Source: an uncultured Lachnospiraceae bacterium (GTDB lineage: Bacteria > Bacillota > Clostridia > Lachnospirales > Lachnospiraceae). From it: a DNA stretch of 64,000 nt. Position 1 is the first letter of the stretch, and each line of letters opens with the position of its first letter. The stretch spans positions 1-64,000 of the forward strand of contig CAMEJJ010000002.1 in assembly GCA_945919795.1 (NCBI GenBank). Reading direction: 5' to 3'. Below the pieces are notes generated by a model, which was not told where the DNA came from, searched no databases, and saw only the letters and a program-made list of their open reading frames with translations. Below are positions 45,601-54,254 of this stretch, piece by piece. The translations under genes were made by a program, and so were the position numbers.

Positions 45601-46995
45601 GAAGTTCCTTCAGCGGCTTACACTTTTGCAACGAAGTATGGATTTGGAACAGAGGATCGAATTCCACATCCGTTTTATGTGCAATTTTATGACAATGATA
45701 ATAATCCTTTAGGTGAAGTGCAAAAGGTTTATGAAGGAGAAGACGCAGTACCTCCGGAACCTCCGGTAGTAGAAGGTATGGTTTTTGAAAAATGGATGCC
45801 GGATTATACAAACGTAACATCCGATTTAAAAATCTATCCTAAATATGTTACAGCTCCACCGACTGAAGAAGTTGATGATAATAGACCTGTTTATACGGTA
45901 AGATTTTTTAATGCTGATGGAACGATGGCCATTAAAACACAAAAAGTAAAAGAGGGTGCCGCTGCAACTCCACCGAATACCACACCTGAGATGGATGGTT
46001 ACACTTTTACAGGATGGCTTCCTGAGTATGATAATATCATTTCGGATTTAGATGTATATCCGCAGTTTAAGAGTAATTCGTCAACTGACAATACAAATCC
46101 GGGAGATAACAATAATCAGAATTCTGATTCCAATAACAACAATAATTCGAACAATGGGGATTCGAATACACCGGGCAGTGATAATAACAATTCAAATAAT
46201 AATAATCAAACACCCGGAAATTCAGATTCCAATAATACGAATAATACAGATAATACAAATAATGCGGGAACCGGAAATACAGGGAATACAAACAACAGTA
46301 ATACAGGAAATTCAAGCACAAATGGTAATTCCGGTGCAAATAGTTCAAGTAACGGAACCTCAAATGCTACTCAAAGTGGAAACAGTTCAACTACCGCAGG
46401 GAGTGGAAATACCAATGTTGTTGTTTCAAAACCCGGAATATCCAACTCAAATTTGGTTTCTGCATCGGTTAGTGGTTCCACAGATGATTTTGTTGTGAAA
46501 ATTTCGGACAGTGATTCGGCGAAAGCTGCCGTTGAACAGGCATTGTTAAATGAATACGGCAGTCTGGATGATATCCGTTATTTTGCAATGGACATCAGTC
46601 TGTATGATAAAACCGGAACCAGTAAAATACAAAATTTGGATAGTACATCGGTTACGATAACCATGCCGATTCCGGACGCTTTGGTGTCCTATGGTGGAAA
46701 TAATAAAGCAGCTTCGGTTGTAAATGGTGACACTTTGGAAAAACTGGATGCAAGATTTACGACGATTGACGGAGTACCATGTATTTCTTTCGTAGCAAAA
46801 CATTTTTCTCCATATACCATTTATGTGGATTTAAATAATTTGACCGCATCCTTAAACGGCTCTGATGTTACACCGACAACCGGTGACCCGATTCATCCGA
46901 AATGGTTTTTATCCATCGGACTTGGATTAATGTCCATTATTCTGTTCTTCTTAAAAGGTAGTAAGAAAAAAGTTGTAAAGGTTTTGCCAATTTAA
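42640..46995 (+). CDS. BspA-type leucine-rich-repeat surface protein, sortase substrate
   Basis: The 1451-residue protein has a signal peptide ending near SQAADP (about 47). Many LRR_5 (BspA/TpLRR) repeats follow (pattern IGxxAFxxCxxLxxVxIPxxVxxIG). Two InlB-type repeats come next at about 1010-1075 and 1085-1145 (each ending ...W.P.Y.N..SDL..YP). An Asn/Ser/Gly linker spans about 1150-1270, and a C-terminal domain follows. The end carries TPTTGD (1411-1416), a hydrophobic segment and a lysine-rich tail, a sorting signal close to the (S/P)PxTG motif known for Clostridioides difficile SrtB. Such proteins usually bind host or matrix molecules. The gene starts 15 bases after the sortase, with AAGGAG upstream. 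Confidence 0.92.
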   Translation: MAKGAKEKSVKKSNHKIRRTVLGTLSAIFMVSAIIVALIPVKPSQAADPSDPVGTWTEAYDAHPDYDSGTGTGVIPDYSSAKTYFSQDGLFGVASVMRTGSAEIAGVLVYYDSQSSYASSNLIIPDNVPCYLYNSSYKLQAVNADDEYLYYVAQEAVVSENGIPVSDAVYAECLATDYDMWNGKNLYRMSGSDYVLSEQLALNVRYIGSKSYEVRSDYTLQPVSGKTGVFEGARNFSSVLIPEHILAIGNNAFKSCQMSSVAIANKVVSIGNHAFDGCNRLTTVTLANSSTTDLREIGSYAFANCVYLTSISIPDQVEQIGSGCFMNCTALSAANLYGSNQDGNTNLVHIGDGVFYNCTSLGQIYLPNQLDPANISAMKYMVYGCTGLKTLGLSVNGGDLTYTNVTGCSNLLRVEVPNRDTKFDCNFEQPPSSTKNGYKHADLSNVDKINQTDHCTFGAENLGSFSPFNDYEVDDRFTIVAYRNSNAYVYACEHEYSVGYLDDGYEGQYERVKNNYFFTVNDQNQLIHFGLYKESGDASIVEIPEAVGNHSINAIDGDTFSSFNQKSQIKYLYIPSTVSDIAANAFEGCTSLQVVEFGNALNVAAIGEGAFKTKTENDIPLRFIGTISPDSEPFNYAMKPENNYNASSATTKYISYTSAFPTNLQVELVVEKDPVTNTITKAIPTLIKAPSFEQFCGNEEYSLLRDVNPEQANEENALVRDAYAKYLSGGEPTEDEQAVIDAVVRATIPAGVMGMNADVYQGRDYLASVVLNTIQEVPDEAFKDCIKMQTFIMRSSNTEEGERIGDHAFDNCIQLSSVSLPDTLTEMGAVPFYDCPSLTELNCGNNPNFACSDNAIIYEINEDGTKTIVECLQSRGDKIGTGKVRESEFENVTEIRSGAFRGCGNVSQVYFGDADIKEIPEYCFADCTKLNYCEVSDRTEAIGDFAFLNTALSDIRIPSSVVLIPENAFTEGSVSNNSMLKGLNIQCEVPSAAYTFATKYGFGTEDRIPHPFYVQFYDNDNNPLGEVQKVYEGEDAVPPEPPVVEGMVFEKWMPDYTNVTSDLKIYPKYVTAPPTEEVDDNRPVYTVRFFNADGTMAIKTQKVKEGAAATPPNTTPEMDGYTFTGWLPEYDNIISDLDVYPQFKSNSSTDNTNPGDNNNQNSDSNNNNNSNNGDSNTPGSDNNNSNNNNQTPGNSDSNNTNNTDNTNNAGTGNTGNTNNSNTGNSSTNGNSGANSSSNGTSNATQSGNSSTTAGSGNTNVVVSKPGISNSNLVSASVSGSTDDFVVKISDSDSAKAAVEQALLNEYGSLDDIRYFAMDISLYDKTGTSKIQNLDSTSVTITMPIPDALVSYGGNNKAASVVNGDTLEKLDARFTTIDGVPCISFVAKHFSPYTIYVDLNNLTASLNGSDVTPTTGDPIHPKWFLSIGLGLMSIILFFLKGSKKKVVKVLPI

Positions 46996-47090
46996 TTGAT
47001 TGTTCTATTCCCGAATAAAGAATATATTGCATATCGGGAGATGATAAAAAGTTAAAATATTGCATAGATTATGCAGAAAGCTTGGCTTTT

Positions 47091-49841
47091 ATGAAAAAAA
47101 CAGTTTTTAAATTGCTCGGAATCTTGTTTTTGGTCACGGCTTTGGTCTGCACACAGATTCCGGTTTTAGGAACAAATGCATCTTCATCTGCCAATAATGG
47201 TTTTATGATGGATGGCACAACGTTAGTAAAATATACAGGCACAGCAAATGCTGTGTCTGTTCCTAATGGAGTAAAAACAATAGGTGCAGAGGCTTTTTCG
47301 GAAAATATATCGTTAAGCAGCATTTCGTTTCCAAGTGGATTAGAAACGATAGAAAATGGTGCTTTTAGCGGATGCACACAGCTGCGTCGCCTTGTTATTC
47401 CGGAGGGCTGTACAACGATTGAAAATGGCGCTTTTGCTGATTGTGATAAACTGGAATATATCAGTATTCCTGCTTCCTTAAGTGAGTTAGGTACCAGCGT
47501 ATTTGCCGGTTGTGATCGATTAAAAAGCGTCGACCTTGCAGCCGGTAATCCCAATTTTATATGTGATGACGGAGTATTATATAACAATAAAAAATCAATT
47601 ATTTATCAGGTTTTATCCGGAAGAACCAATTCGGTGTATAATATGCCGGATTCAGTGGAAGAAATTAAAAAATATGCTTTCTGGGGCTGTTTAAATTTAA
47701 AAAATGTAAATGTCAGTAATAATCTGAAGGAAATTGGTGATTATGCTTTTTCCAATGCATCTGCACTGGAAAGTATCGTTTTACCATACAGTGTCCGTGC
47801 AATCAGACAAAAAGCATTTGAAGACTGTCGACATTTAAAAGATGTTACAATTCCTGTTTCTGTGACGCAGATAGACGAAACGGCATTTGACGGATGTTAC
47901 TCGTTAAATATTATTGCAGAATCCGGAAGTGTAGGTGAACGCTTTAAAAATGATTTTGAGGCATCGATTACTGCTAATATGGAATATGAAGATTCTGTTT
48001 CTCAGAATAATACTGTTATAAATCCGATAAAAGATCAAGATAATAAAGCGTTGAATATTCCTTATGCATCCGACGTAGAGCATTATGTTGAATGGGATGT
48101 TGACAGTCCCGGCGTTCTAGGTCGTTCCAAAATTGTTTCAGGGCAGGCTGTTGTTCTTATGAAAACAGACGAATCTGAGATTTTGGGAGGAGAGAATTCC
48201 GGCGTAGTTTCCGATAATTCAACTTTTGTATTGCCGGATGGTGCAATTGTCAATCAGGATACGGTAGGTTATAAAGCATTTTATTGTGATTCTGCAATAT
48301 CCAATATTCAAATTCCGGGTTCTGTCAAAAAAATTGATTCTTTTGCTTTTGCAAGATCCGGATTAACCGAAATCGATATACCCTATGGTGTGACGGAAAT
48401 TGAAAATGCAGCTTTTTATCATTGTGATAATTTGGAAAAAGTCACGATTCCCAATTCCGTTTCTGAAATAGGAGAAGACGCTTTTTCTTATACAAAATGG
48501 CTTGATAACTGGTATCACAATGATGATGCAGATGATTTTTTAATTGTTGGAGACGGCATTTTGTTAGCTTATAAGGGAAATGATGCTACCATCAATATTC
48601 CTTCCGGTGTAAAACAGATTGGTGCCGGGACTTTCAAAAATCATAATGAAATTCAAAAAGTAAATATACCGGATAGTGTTTTCGTCATAAATGAAGATGC
48701 TTTTTTCAACTGTACTTCTTTAGATACGGTATCCGGTTTGAATCACGTGACTGCAATAAAAGATCGTGCATTTTATGGATGTCCTATTACGACAGTTCGG
48801 ATACCCGCCTCTGTTTGTGAGATTGGTGTATCTGCATTCGGAGGAACTTCAAAATCTGACTGTGTCATTTTTCTTGGAACTTCGATTCCCAAATTATCAT
48901 ATGAAGAATCGAGCACCAGACTTTCGGTACAGCGCAATCCGGTATTTGATGGAATCGATGTTGCTGTTGTTGATCGTGCGATTACCGGCGATTCTATAAA
49001 GAATACGGTATTAGACAAAGATGTCTCCAATTTTATGGGAGTTGTTTTTCAAATATCAGATTATGATGCGGGCACAGCAGCTCCTATTATATCAAATAAA
49101 TCGCAAGATGATACAGATATGCCTGAAACTATAAGAGTATACGGTAAAAGCTATACAGTTTTACCAAAGGGCAGCGTTCAATATGCACAGATGACAGATA
49201 CGGTTTCTGACAATTCCCTGCAGGATTTATTGAATGTAAGTCACAGTCAGTGGCAGAAAGAGGATGTTTCAGTGTCACAAAGCGGTTCAACCATTGATTT
49301 ATCCGGATATCATCTATATTTATCAGAGGCAGATGAGAATTCTGTGGAATTGGCAGATGCAATCAAACAATACTATGGTGAAACCGATAATACAAATTGT
49401 GTATTTTTTGATTTGTCCATGAATGATCCCTCAAATCATATTCCGATTAAGCAGTTGGGGAAAAATACGATATCCATAACGGTTTCTGTTCCAAGCCAAA
49501 TGATAGGAAAAGATTTATGTGTTGTTACGCTGGATAGAAATAAGAAACCGGAAGTTTTATTTGGAACTTTGCATACAAAAAACGGTAAGCAATATGTTTC
49601 GTTTGATGTTTCCCATTTTTCGCCGTTTGCTTTATATGTACCGGAGGGTGAATTGAAAAATAGAATTGTTCAAAAGAACAGCAATTCTTCCGGATTATCC
49701 GGACTTGACCATACACCGGATACCGGGGATTATGTGAATATGAAATTGATTTTAATCCTTGGTCTGTCAGCGCTTGGCGCTTTTTTCCTTGTCCTGGGTT
49801 TTACCTATCCGGTGATGCGAAGAAAAAAGAAACCTTCTTAA
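47091..49841 (+). CDS. Second BspA-type leucine-rich-repeat surface protein
   Basis: The 916-residue protein has a signal peptide (about 1-30), two blocks of LRR_5 repeats (about 40-280 and 375-630) separated by a non-repeat stretch, and a C-terminal domain resembling that of the preceding protein (pattern ...SHFSPFALYV against ...KHFSPYTIYV). The sorting signal is TPDTGD (875-880), followed by a hydrophobic segment and RRKKK. It lacks the Asn-rich linker and InlB repeats. The ATG at 47091 has only a weak AGAAAG site, and a TTG at 47082 is less likely. A terminator hairpin follows at 49868. Confidence 0.92.
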   Translation: MKKTVFKLLGILFLVTALVCTQIPVLGTNASSSANNGFMMDGTTLVKYTGTANAVSVPNGVKTIGAEAFSENISLSSISFPSGLETIENGAFSGCTQLRRLVIPEGCTTIENGAFADCDKLEYISIPASLSELGTSVFAGCDRLKSVDLAAGNPNFICDDGVLYNNKKSIIYQVLSGRTNSVYNMPDSVEEIKKYAFWGCLNLKNVNVSNNLKEIGDYAFSNASALESIVLPYSVRAIRQKAFEDCRHLKDVTIPVSVTQIDETAFDGCYSLNIIAESGSVGERFKNDFEASITANMEYEDSVSQNNTVINPIKDQDNKALNIPYASDVEHYVEWDVDSPGVLGRSKIVSGQAVVLMKTDESEILGGENSGVVSDNSTFVLPDGAIVNQDTVGYKAFYCDSAISNIQIPGSVKKIDSFAFARSGLTEIDIPYGVTEIENAAFYHCDNLEKVTIPNSVSEIGEDAFSYTKWLDNWYHNDDADDFLIVGDGILLAYKGNDATINIPSGVKQIGAGTFKNHNEIQKVNIPDSVFVINEDAFFNCTSLDTVSGLNHVTAIKDRAFYGCPITTVRIPASVCEIGVSAFGGTSKSDCVIFLGTSIPKLSYEESSTRLSVQRNPVFDGIDVAVVDRAITGDSIKNTVLDKDVSNFMGVVFQISDYDAGTAAPIISNKSQDDTDMPETIRVYGKSYTVLPKGSVQYAQMTDTVSDNSLQDLLNVSHSQWQKEDVSVSQSGSTIDLSGYHLYLSEADENSVELADAIKQYYGETDNTNCVFFDLSMNDPSNHIPIKQLGKNTISITVSVPSQMIGKDLCVVTLDRNKKPEVLFGTLHTKNGKQYVSFDVSHFSPFALYVPEGELKNRIVQKNSNSSGLSGLDHTPDTGDYVNMKLILILGLSALGAFFLVLGFTYPVMRRKKKPS

Positions 49842-49867
49842 ATTGAATATTTGTGTATGCGCATCTG

Positions 49868-49907
49868 AAAACTCCTGTCATATGATAATAAAAACAGGAG
49901 TTTTTTG
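49868..49907 (+). terminator. Terminator overlapping the next gene's ribosome binding site
   Basis: AAAACTCCTGT and ACAGGAGTTTT pair perfectly over 11 positions with a 15-base loop and then T's. The AGGAG in the second arm (49896-49900) is also the best ribosome site for the protease start at 49909. The structure can thus both end the LRR transcript and hide this site. Confidence 0.8.
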
Positions 49908-49908
49908 T

Positions 49909-50829
49909 TTGGACAGAGTTCGAAAACAAATACATTATGAATATATTGAAAAACTGGGGCTTACAGGTAAAGGTGTTAATGTCTGTGTATTAGATACCGG
50001 AATCAGTTCCCATATCGATTTTGATCATCGTATTATAGAATTTGTCGATTTAACCAAGAACCCCACATATAAAATCCGGGATGACAGTGGGCATGGCACG
50101 CATGTTTGCGGAATATTGGCCGGAAGTGGAAAAGCCAGTGGTGGTTTATATAAAGGAATTGCAATTCGATCTAATCTGATTGTATTAAAGGTGCTGAATC
50201 ATCAGGGAAATGGACAGGTAGATACGTTACTTTCTGCACTACAGTGGGTTTTGGAGCATTGCTCTGAGTATTCTATTCGGATTGTTAATATTTCTATTTC
50301 CGTTTCAAAAAACTGTAGTCTTCATACCGACCGCATCAAACTGTTTCATCTAAAAGACCTTTTGTATCGTTTACATGAAAAAAATATTCTGATTGTCACT
50401 GCAGCGGGAAATGAAGGCCCCGATAATAACAGTATTTCCATTCTGGGAAATCAGAACTATACGCTTTGTGTCGGCTGCCATGACGGCGATTATAAGAGTA
50501 AGTCAGATACATTATGCGAACAATATTCAGGCAGAGGCTATGCCTATTATTCCATGATGAAACCGGATGTGGTTGCACCGGGAACCGAAATTGTATCTTG
50601 CTCCGGAAAAAACAGACGCGGATATACCAGTAAAAGCGGAACGTCCATGTCATGTCCGATTATCAGTGGTGTGGCAGCCGATTTAATGGAATTATTGGGA
50701 AATGTTGCTATTGACACAATTGCTAATAAAATCCGTATGGGAACCACCAGTGTAAATACCCCAAGAAATCAGCAGGGATATGGAATGATTGATTGCAAAA
50801 AAATTTTTGAAAAATATACCTTAACGTGA
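49909..50829 (+). CDS. Subtilisin-like (S8) serine protease without signal peptide
   Basis: The 306-residue peptidase has the triad in standard motifs: Asp in VLDTGIS, His in GHGTHVCG and Ser in GTSMSCPIISG, plus the oxyanion Asn in AAGNEG. There is no signal peptide or recognisable propeptide, so it is probably intracellular, as in the ISP group. The TTG at 49909 is chosen because AGGAG lies eight bases upstream and the start (DRVRKQIHYEY) fits family N-termini. Frames beginning at 49843 run through the terminator. Its position behind the LRR genes may be only local order. Confidence 0.85.
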   Translation: MDRVRKQIHYEYIEKLGLTGKGVNVCVLDTGISSHIDFDHRIIEFVDLTKNPTYKIRDDSGHGTHVCGILAGSGKASGGLYKGIAIRSNLIVLKVLNHQGNGQVDTLLSALQWVLEHCSEYSIRIVNISISVSKNCSLHTDRIKLFHLKDLLYRLHEKNILIVTAAGNEGPDNNSISILGNQNYTLCVGCHDGDYKSKSDTLCEQYSGRGYAYYSMMKPDVVAPGTEIVSCSGKNRRGYTSKSGTSMSCPIISGVAADLMELLGNVAIDTIANKIRMGTTSVNTPRNQQGYGMIDCKKIFEKYTLT

Positions 50830-50839
50830 AAGGCTTTCA

Positions 50840-50868
50840 TTGACAGGAACTCATAGATTGTATACAAT
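50840..50868 (+). promoter_or_regulatory. Promoter of the GntR gene with overlapping palindromic operator
   Basis: A perfect TTGACA, a 17-base spacer and TACAAT precede the gene. The 12-base perfect palindrome ATTGTATACAAT (50857-50868) covers the -10 box. Many FadR-subfamily GntR regulators bind palindromes with a GTATAC-type centre, so autorepression is likely. Confidence 0.7.
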
Positions 50869-50910
50869 GATACAGAACAATTCATTTATCCATCAGGCAG
50901 GAAGAATGTT

Positions 50911-51585
50911 ATGAGTGATAAAATTTTTTCAGATGAAATTAGTGATAAATATTCCTTACGGGGACGTGTATTTCACAAAATCAGGGATGATATCCTGAAC
51001 GGTAAATACAAAGAACATGACGAATTACGCGAGGCTGCAATTGGAGAAGAACTTGGTGTGTCGCGTACGCCCGTCAGGGAAGCCTTTCGCCAATTAGAAT
51101 TAGAGGGGCTCATTCATATTGTTCCTAACAAAGGAGCATATGTAACCGGTATTACATCAAAAGATGTAAGAGATATTTATATGATTCGGGCACAGTTGGA
51201 AGGCTTATGCGCCAAATGGGCAACAGAACATATTTCTGAATCACAAATGCAGGAAATGGAAGAAAATGTGTATCTGGCTGAATTTCATGCTGCAAAAGGT
51301 CATACCGAACAAATTGCATCGTTAGATAATCGTTTTCATGAAATTATGTACGAAGCATGTGCAAGTAAAATGTTGGAACATTCCTTAAAGGATTTTCATC
51401 AGTACGTTTATCGAATTCGGAAACAGACCCTTGCGCAGGGTGCAAGAAGCAGTGCTTCCAATGATGAGCATCGAAAGATCATGGAAGCAATCAAAGAAAA
51501 AGATGGTGAAAGAGCCTGCGAACTTGCAAAAATACACATGTTGAATGCATATGACAATATTTGCAAGAAAGGCCTATTGGATTAA
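50911..51585 (+). CDS. GntR-family regulator, FadR/FCD subgroup
   Basis: The 224-residue regulator has an N-terminal winged helix (about 15-80, with RTPVREAFRQLELEGL) and a C-terminal helical FCD ligand domain. Its histidines (in FHEIMYEA, FHQYVYR and DEHRKIM) can bind a metal and a small carboxylate effector. It is probably autoregulated through the palindrome on its promoter. The isocitrate dehydrogenase gene starts 27 bases after its stop, so this step of carbon metabolism is a reasonable target, though that is an inference. Confidence 0.88.
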   Translation: MSDKIFSDEISDKYSLRGRVFHKIRDDILNGKYKEHDELREAAIGEELGVSRTPVREAFRQLELEGLIHIVPNKGAYVTGITSKDVRDIYMIRAQLEGLCAKWATEHISESQMQEMEENVYLAEFHAAKGHTEQIASLDNRFHEIMYEACASKMLEHSLKDFHQYVYRIRKQTLAQGARSSASNDEHRKIMEAIKEKDGERACELAKIHMLNAYDNICKKGLLD

Positions 51586-51612
51586 AATATTTACAAAACG
51601 GAGGATTTAAGT

Positions 51613-52818
51613 ATGGCTAAAATTCAAATGACAACACCCCTTGTAGAAATGGACGGAGACGAAATGACAAGAATTCTCTGGCAGATGATCAAAGATGAAT
51701 TGTTACTTCCTTTTATTGACTTAAAAACAGAATATTATGACCTGGGCCTGGTACACAGAAATGAAACAAATGATCAGGTTACCATTGACAGTGCTGAGGC
51801 AACAAAAAAATACGGAGTTGCCGTCAAATGTGCTACCATTACACCAAATGCAGCGCGTATGACTGAATACAACCTGAAAGAAATGTGGAAGAGCCCCAAT
51901 GGTACCATTCGTGCCGCTTTGGATGGAACCGTATTCCGTGCACCGATTGTCGTAAAGGGAATTGAGCCTTGTGTAAAAAATTGGAAAAAGCCGATTACAC
52001 TTGCCCGTCATGCTTATGGTGATGTTTATAAAAATACAGAAATTAAAGTCCCCAAAGCCGGAAAAGCAGAACTCGTATTTACGGATGAAGACGGAAATGA
52101 AATCAGAGAATTGATTCATAATTTCGCCGGACCGGGTATTATTCAGGGTATTCACAATACAGATAAATCTATCAGTTCATTTGCAAGAGCATGTTTTAAT
52201 TATGCGTTGGATACCAAACAGGATTTATGGTTTGCAACCAAAGATACCATTTCCAAAAAATATGACCATAATTTTAAAGATATTTTTCAGGAAATTTATG
52301 ATGCAGAATACAAAGACAGATTTGAAGCTGCCGGCATTGAATATTTTTATACCTTAATTGATGATGCAGTTGCCCGTGTTATGAAAGCAAAAGGTGGTTT
52401 TATCTGGGCTTGTAAAAATTATGATGGAGATGTTATGTCTGATATGGTCAGCTCTGCGTTTGGTTCTCTTGCCATGATGACTTCCGTTTTGGTTTCTCCT
52501 TCCGGCGTATACGAATATGAAGCTGCACACGGAACCGTACAACGTCATTATTATAAGCATTTAAATGGAGAAGAAACATCAACAAACTCTGTTGCAACCA
52601 TTTTTGCATGGACAGGAGCGCTTCGCAAACGTGGAGAATTAGATGGTATTAGCGAACTTGTGGAATTCGCTGATAAACTGGAAAAAGCAACCCTTTCTAC
52701 CATTGAATCCGGTCGAATGACCAAAGATTTGGCATTGATTACATCTTTAAAAGATGTTACAGTTTTAAATAGTGAAAACTTTATTAAAGAAATACGAAAG
52801 ACATTTGAGGAAATGTAA
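51613..52818 (+). CDS. icd: NADP-dependent isocitrate dehydrogenase (eukaryote-like type)
   Basis: The enzyme oxidises isocitrate to 2-oxoglutarate with NADP, supplying glutamate precursor. The 401-residue length and the motifs [27 protein letters not shown] and [13 protein letters not shown] fit the homodimeric IDH1-like branch, not the E. coli Icd type. GGAGG lies eight bases before the ATG at 51613. It follows the GntR gene closely and probably shares its transcript. Confidence 0.95.
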   Translation: MAKIQMTTPLVEMDGDEMTRILWQMIKDELLLPFIDLKTEYYDLGLVHRNETNDQVTIDSAEATKKYGVAVKCATITPNAARMTEYNLKEMWKSPNGTIRAALDGTVFRAPIVVKGIEPCVKNWKKPITLARHAYGDVYKNTEIKVPKAGKAELVFTDEDGNEIRELIHNFAGPGIIQGIHNTDKSISSFARACFNYALDTKQDLWFATKDTISKKYDHNFKDIFQEIYDAEYKDRFEAAGIEYFYTLIDDAVARVMKAKGGFIWACKNYDGDVMSDMVSSAFGSLAMMTSVLVSPSGVYEYEAAHGTVQRHYYKHLNGEETSTNSVATIFAWTGALRKRGELDGISELVEFADKLEKATLSTIESGRMTKDLALITSLKDVTVLNSENFIKEIRKTFEEM

Positions 52819-52823
52819 GAAAA

Positions 52824-54254
52824 ATGGATTTTATTTCCGTAACCTATCTGGTTTCTTTATCAATTTTACTAATTCTGTACTATATGATACCAAAGAACAG
52901 GCAGTGGATTTCACTGCTTGTTTTTAGTATCTTTTTTTATACCTTATTTTCATGGAAAATGTGGTTTTTCATGCTGTTTACCTGTATTACCACATTTCTC
53001 TATGCACGCTATCTGAAGAATTCCAAATGCTTTTTGTTTGTGACAATACTGATGAATATCAGTATTTTATTTCTACTAAAACTGATTTCTTCTGATCTTT
53101 TATTTGTTACTTCTCATAATCTGAATCGTTTTTCTGTTTTTGTTCCTGTAGGCATTTCATTTTATACCTTACAGTCTATAGCTTACATGGTTGATGCACA
53201 CCGTAATCATATACAGGCAGAAAACAATTTTTTTAAATACCTGTTATTCATGACATTTTTTCCGCAGGTATTGCAAGGACCGATTCCCAGATTTTCGGAT
53301 TTAAAAGAAGAACTATTCCGGGAACACAGTTTTTCAGAAGAAGAAGTTATAAAAGGGTTTTATTTATTGCTATGGGGATTTTTTCAAAAAATGGTCATTG
53401 CCGACCGGTGTAATCTGGTTGTAAACCATATTTTTGAACAATATACCTCGTATGAAGGTTTCTTTTTAATTTTAGGTGGAGTATTGTACAGTATTCAGTT
53501 ATATACGGATTTTGCCGGATGCGTTTGTATTGCAATGGGAAGTGCACAAATGTTTGGAATTCACTTAAAGCCAAACTTTAACCATCCGTATTTTGCTGTC
53601 AGTATCAAAGATTTCTGGAGAAGATGGCATATCTCCCTGAGTGCTTTTTTAAGAGATTATGTTTATATTCCTTTAGGTGGAAACCGTAAGGGGAAACTTT
53701 TGAAATATATGAATATCATGATAACGTTTCTGGTAAGCGGTATCTGGCACGGTGTAGGTCTTCATTACATGGTCTGGGGATTTTTGCATGGTTTTTATCA
53801 GGTCGCTGGAGAAATAATGCAGCCTGTTAAAGATTTCTTAATGAAAATCACAAAGACTGAAAAGGGCAGTGTCACACATCTTTTTGTCAGCCGGTGTTTT
53901 ACATTCTTCCTTGTCATGATTGCATGGGTTTTCTTTCGTGCTGAATCGGTTCAAAAGGCTGTTTATATAGTATTACATATGTTTACAAAGTTTAATCCAT
54001 GGATTTTTGTATCAGGAGAATTATATTCACTTGGAATCAAAGAAGAGGAATGGGGATTGTTGTTATTATCCGGCATTGTCATGATTGTGGTTGCTTTGTT
54101 ACACGAAAGGAAAATCTCAATCCGTGATTATTTTATCAAACAACCACTGTTTTTCAGATGGGCAGTTTTACTATGTCTGATTTTTCTAATTCTGATAACC
54201 GGTGTATATGGTTCCGGCTATGATTCTGCACAGTTTATATACGGAGGATTTTAA
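52824..54254 (+). CDS. MBOAT-family membrane O-acyltransferase (AlgI/DltB-like)
   Basis: The 476-residue polytopic membrane protein has about ten to twelve helices and the MBOAT signature with the active-site histidine in SGIWHGVGLHYMVWG. A second typical stretch is FWRRWHISLSAFLRDYVYIPLGG. Members pass acyl groups, often acetyl, from the cytoplasm to exported polysaccharide or teichoic acid. The start lies five bases after icd. Its stop overlaps the start of the SGNH gene (TAATG), so the two work as a pair. Confidence 0.93.
   Translation: MDFISVTYLVSLSILLILYYMIPKNRQWISLLVFSIFFYTLFSWKMWFFMLFTCITTFLYARYLKNSKCFLFVTILMNISILFLLKLISSDLLFVTSHNLNRFSVFVPVGISFYTLQSIAYMVDAHRNHIQAENNFFKYLLFMTFFPQVLQGPIPRFSDLKEELFREHSFSEEEVIKGFYLLLWGFFQKMVIADRCNLVVNHIFEQYTSYEGFFLILGGVLYSIQLYTDFAGCVCIAMGSAQMFGIHLKPNFNHPYFAVSIKDFWRRWHISLSAFLRDYVYIPLGGNRKGKLLKYMNIMITFLVSGIWHGVGLHYMVWGFLHGFYQVAGEIMQPVKDFLMKITKTEKGSVTHLFVSRCFTFFLVMIAWVFFRAESVQKAVYIVLHMFTKFNPWIFVSGELYSLGIKEEEWGLLLLSGIVMIVVALLHERKISIRDYFIKQPLFFRWAVLLCLIFLILITGVYGSGYDSAQFIYGGF

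Noticed and set aside
46052-46498. 148-residue frame rich in Ile/Arg within the LRR gene
   Set aside because: It is an out-of-frame reading of the AAT-rich linker and is covered by a well-supported gene.
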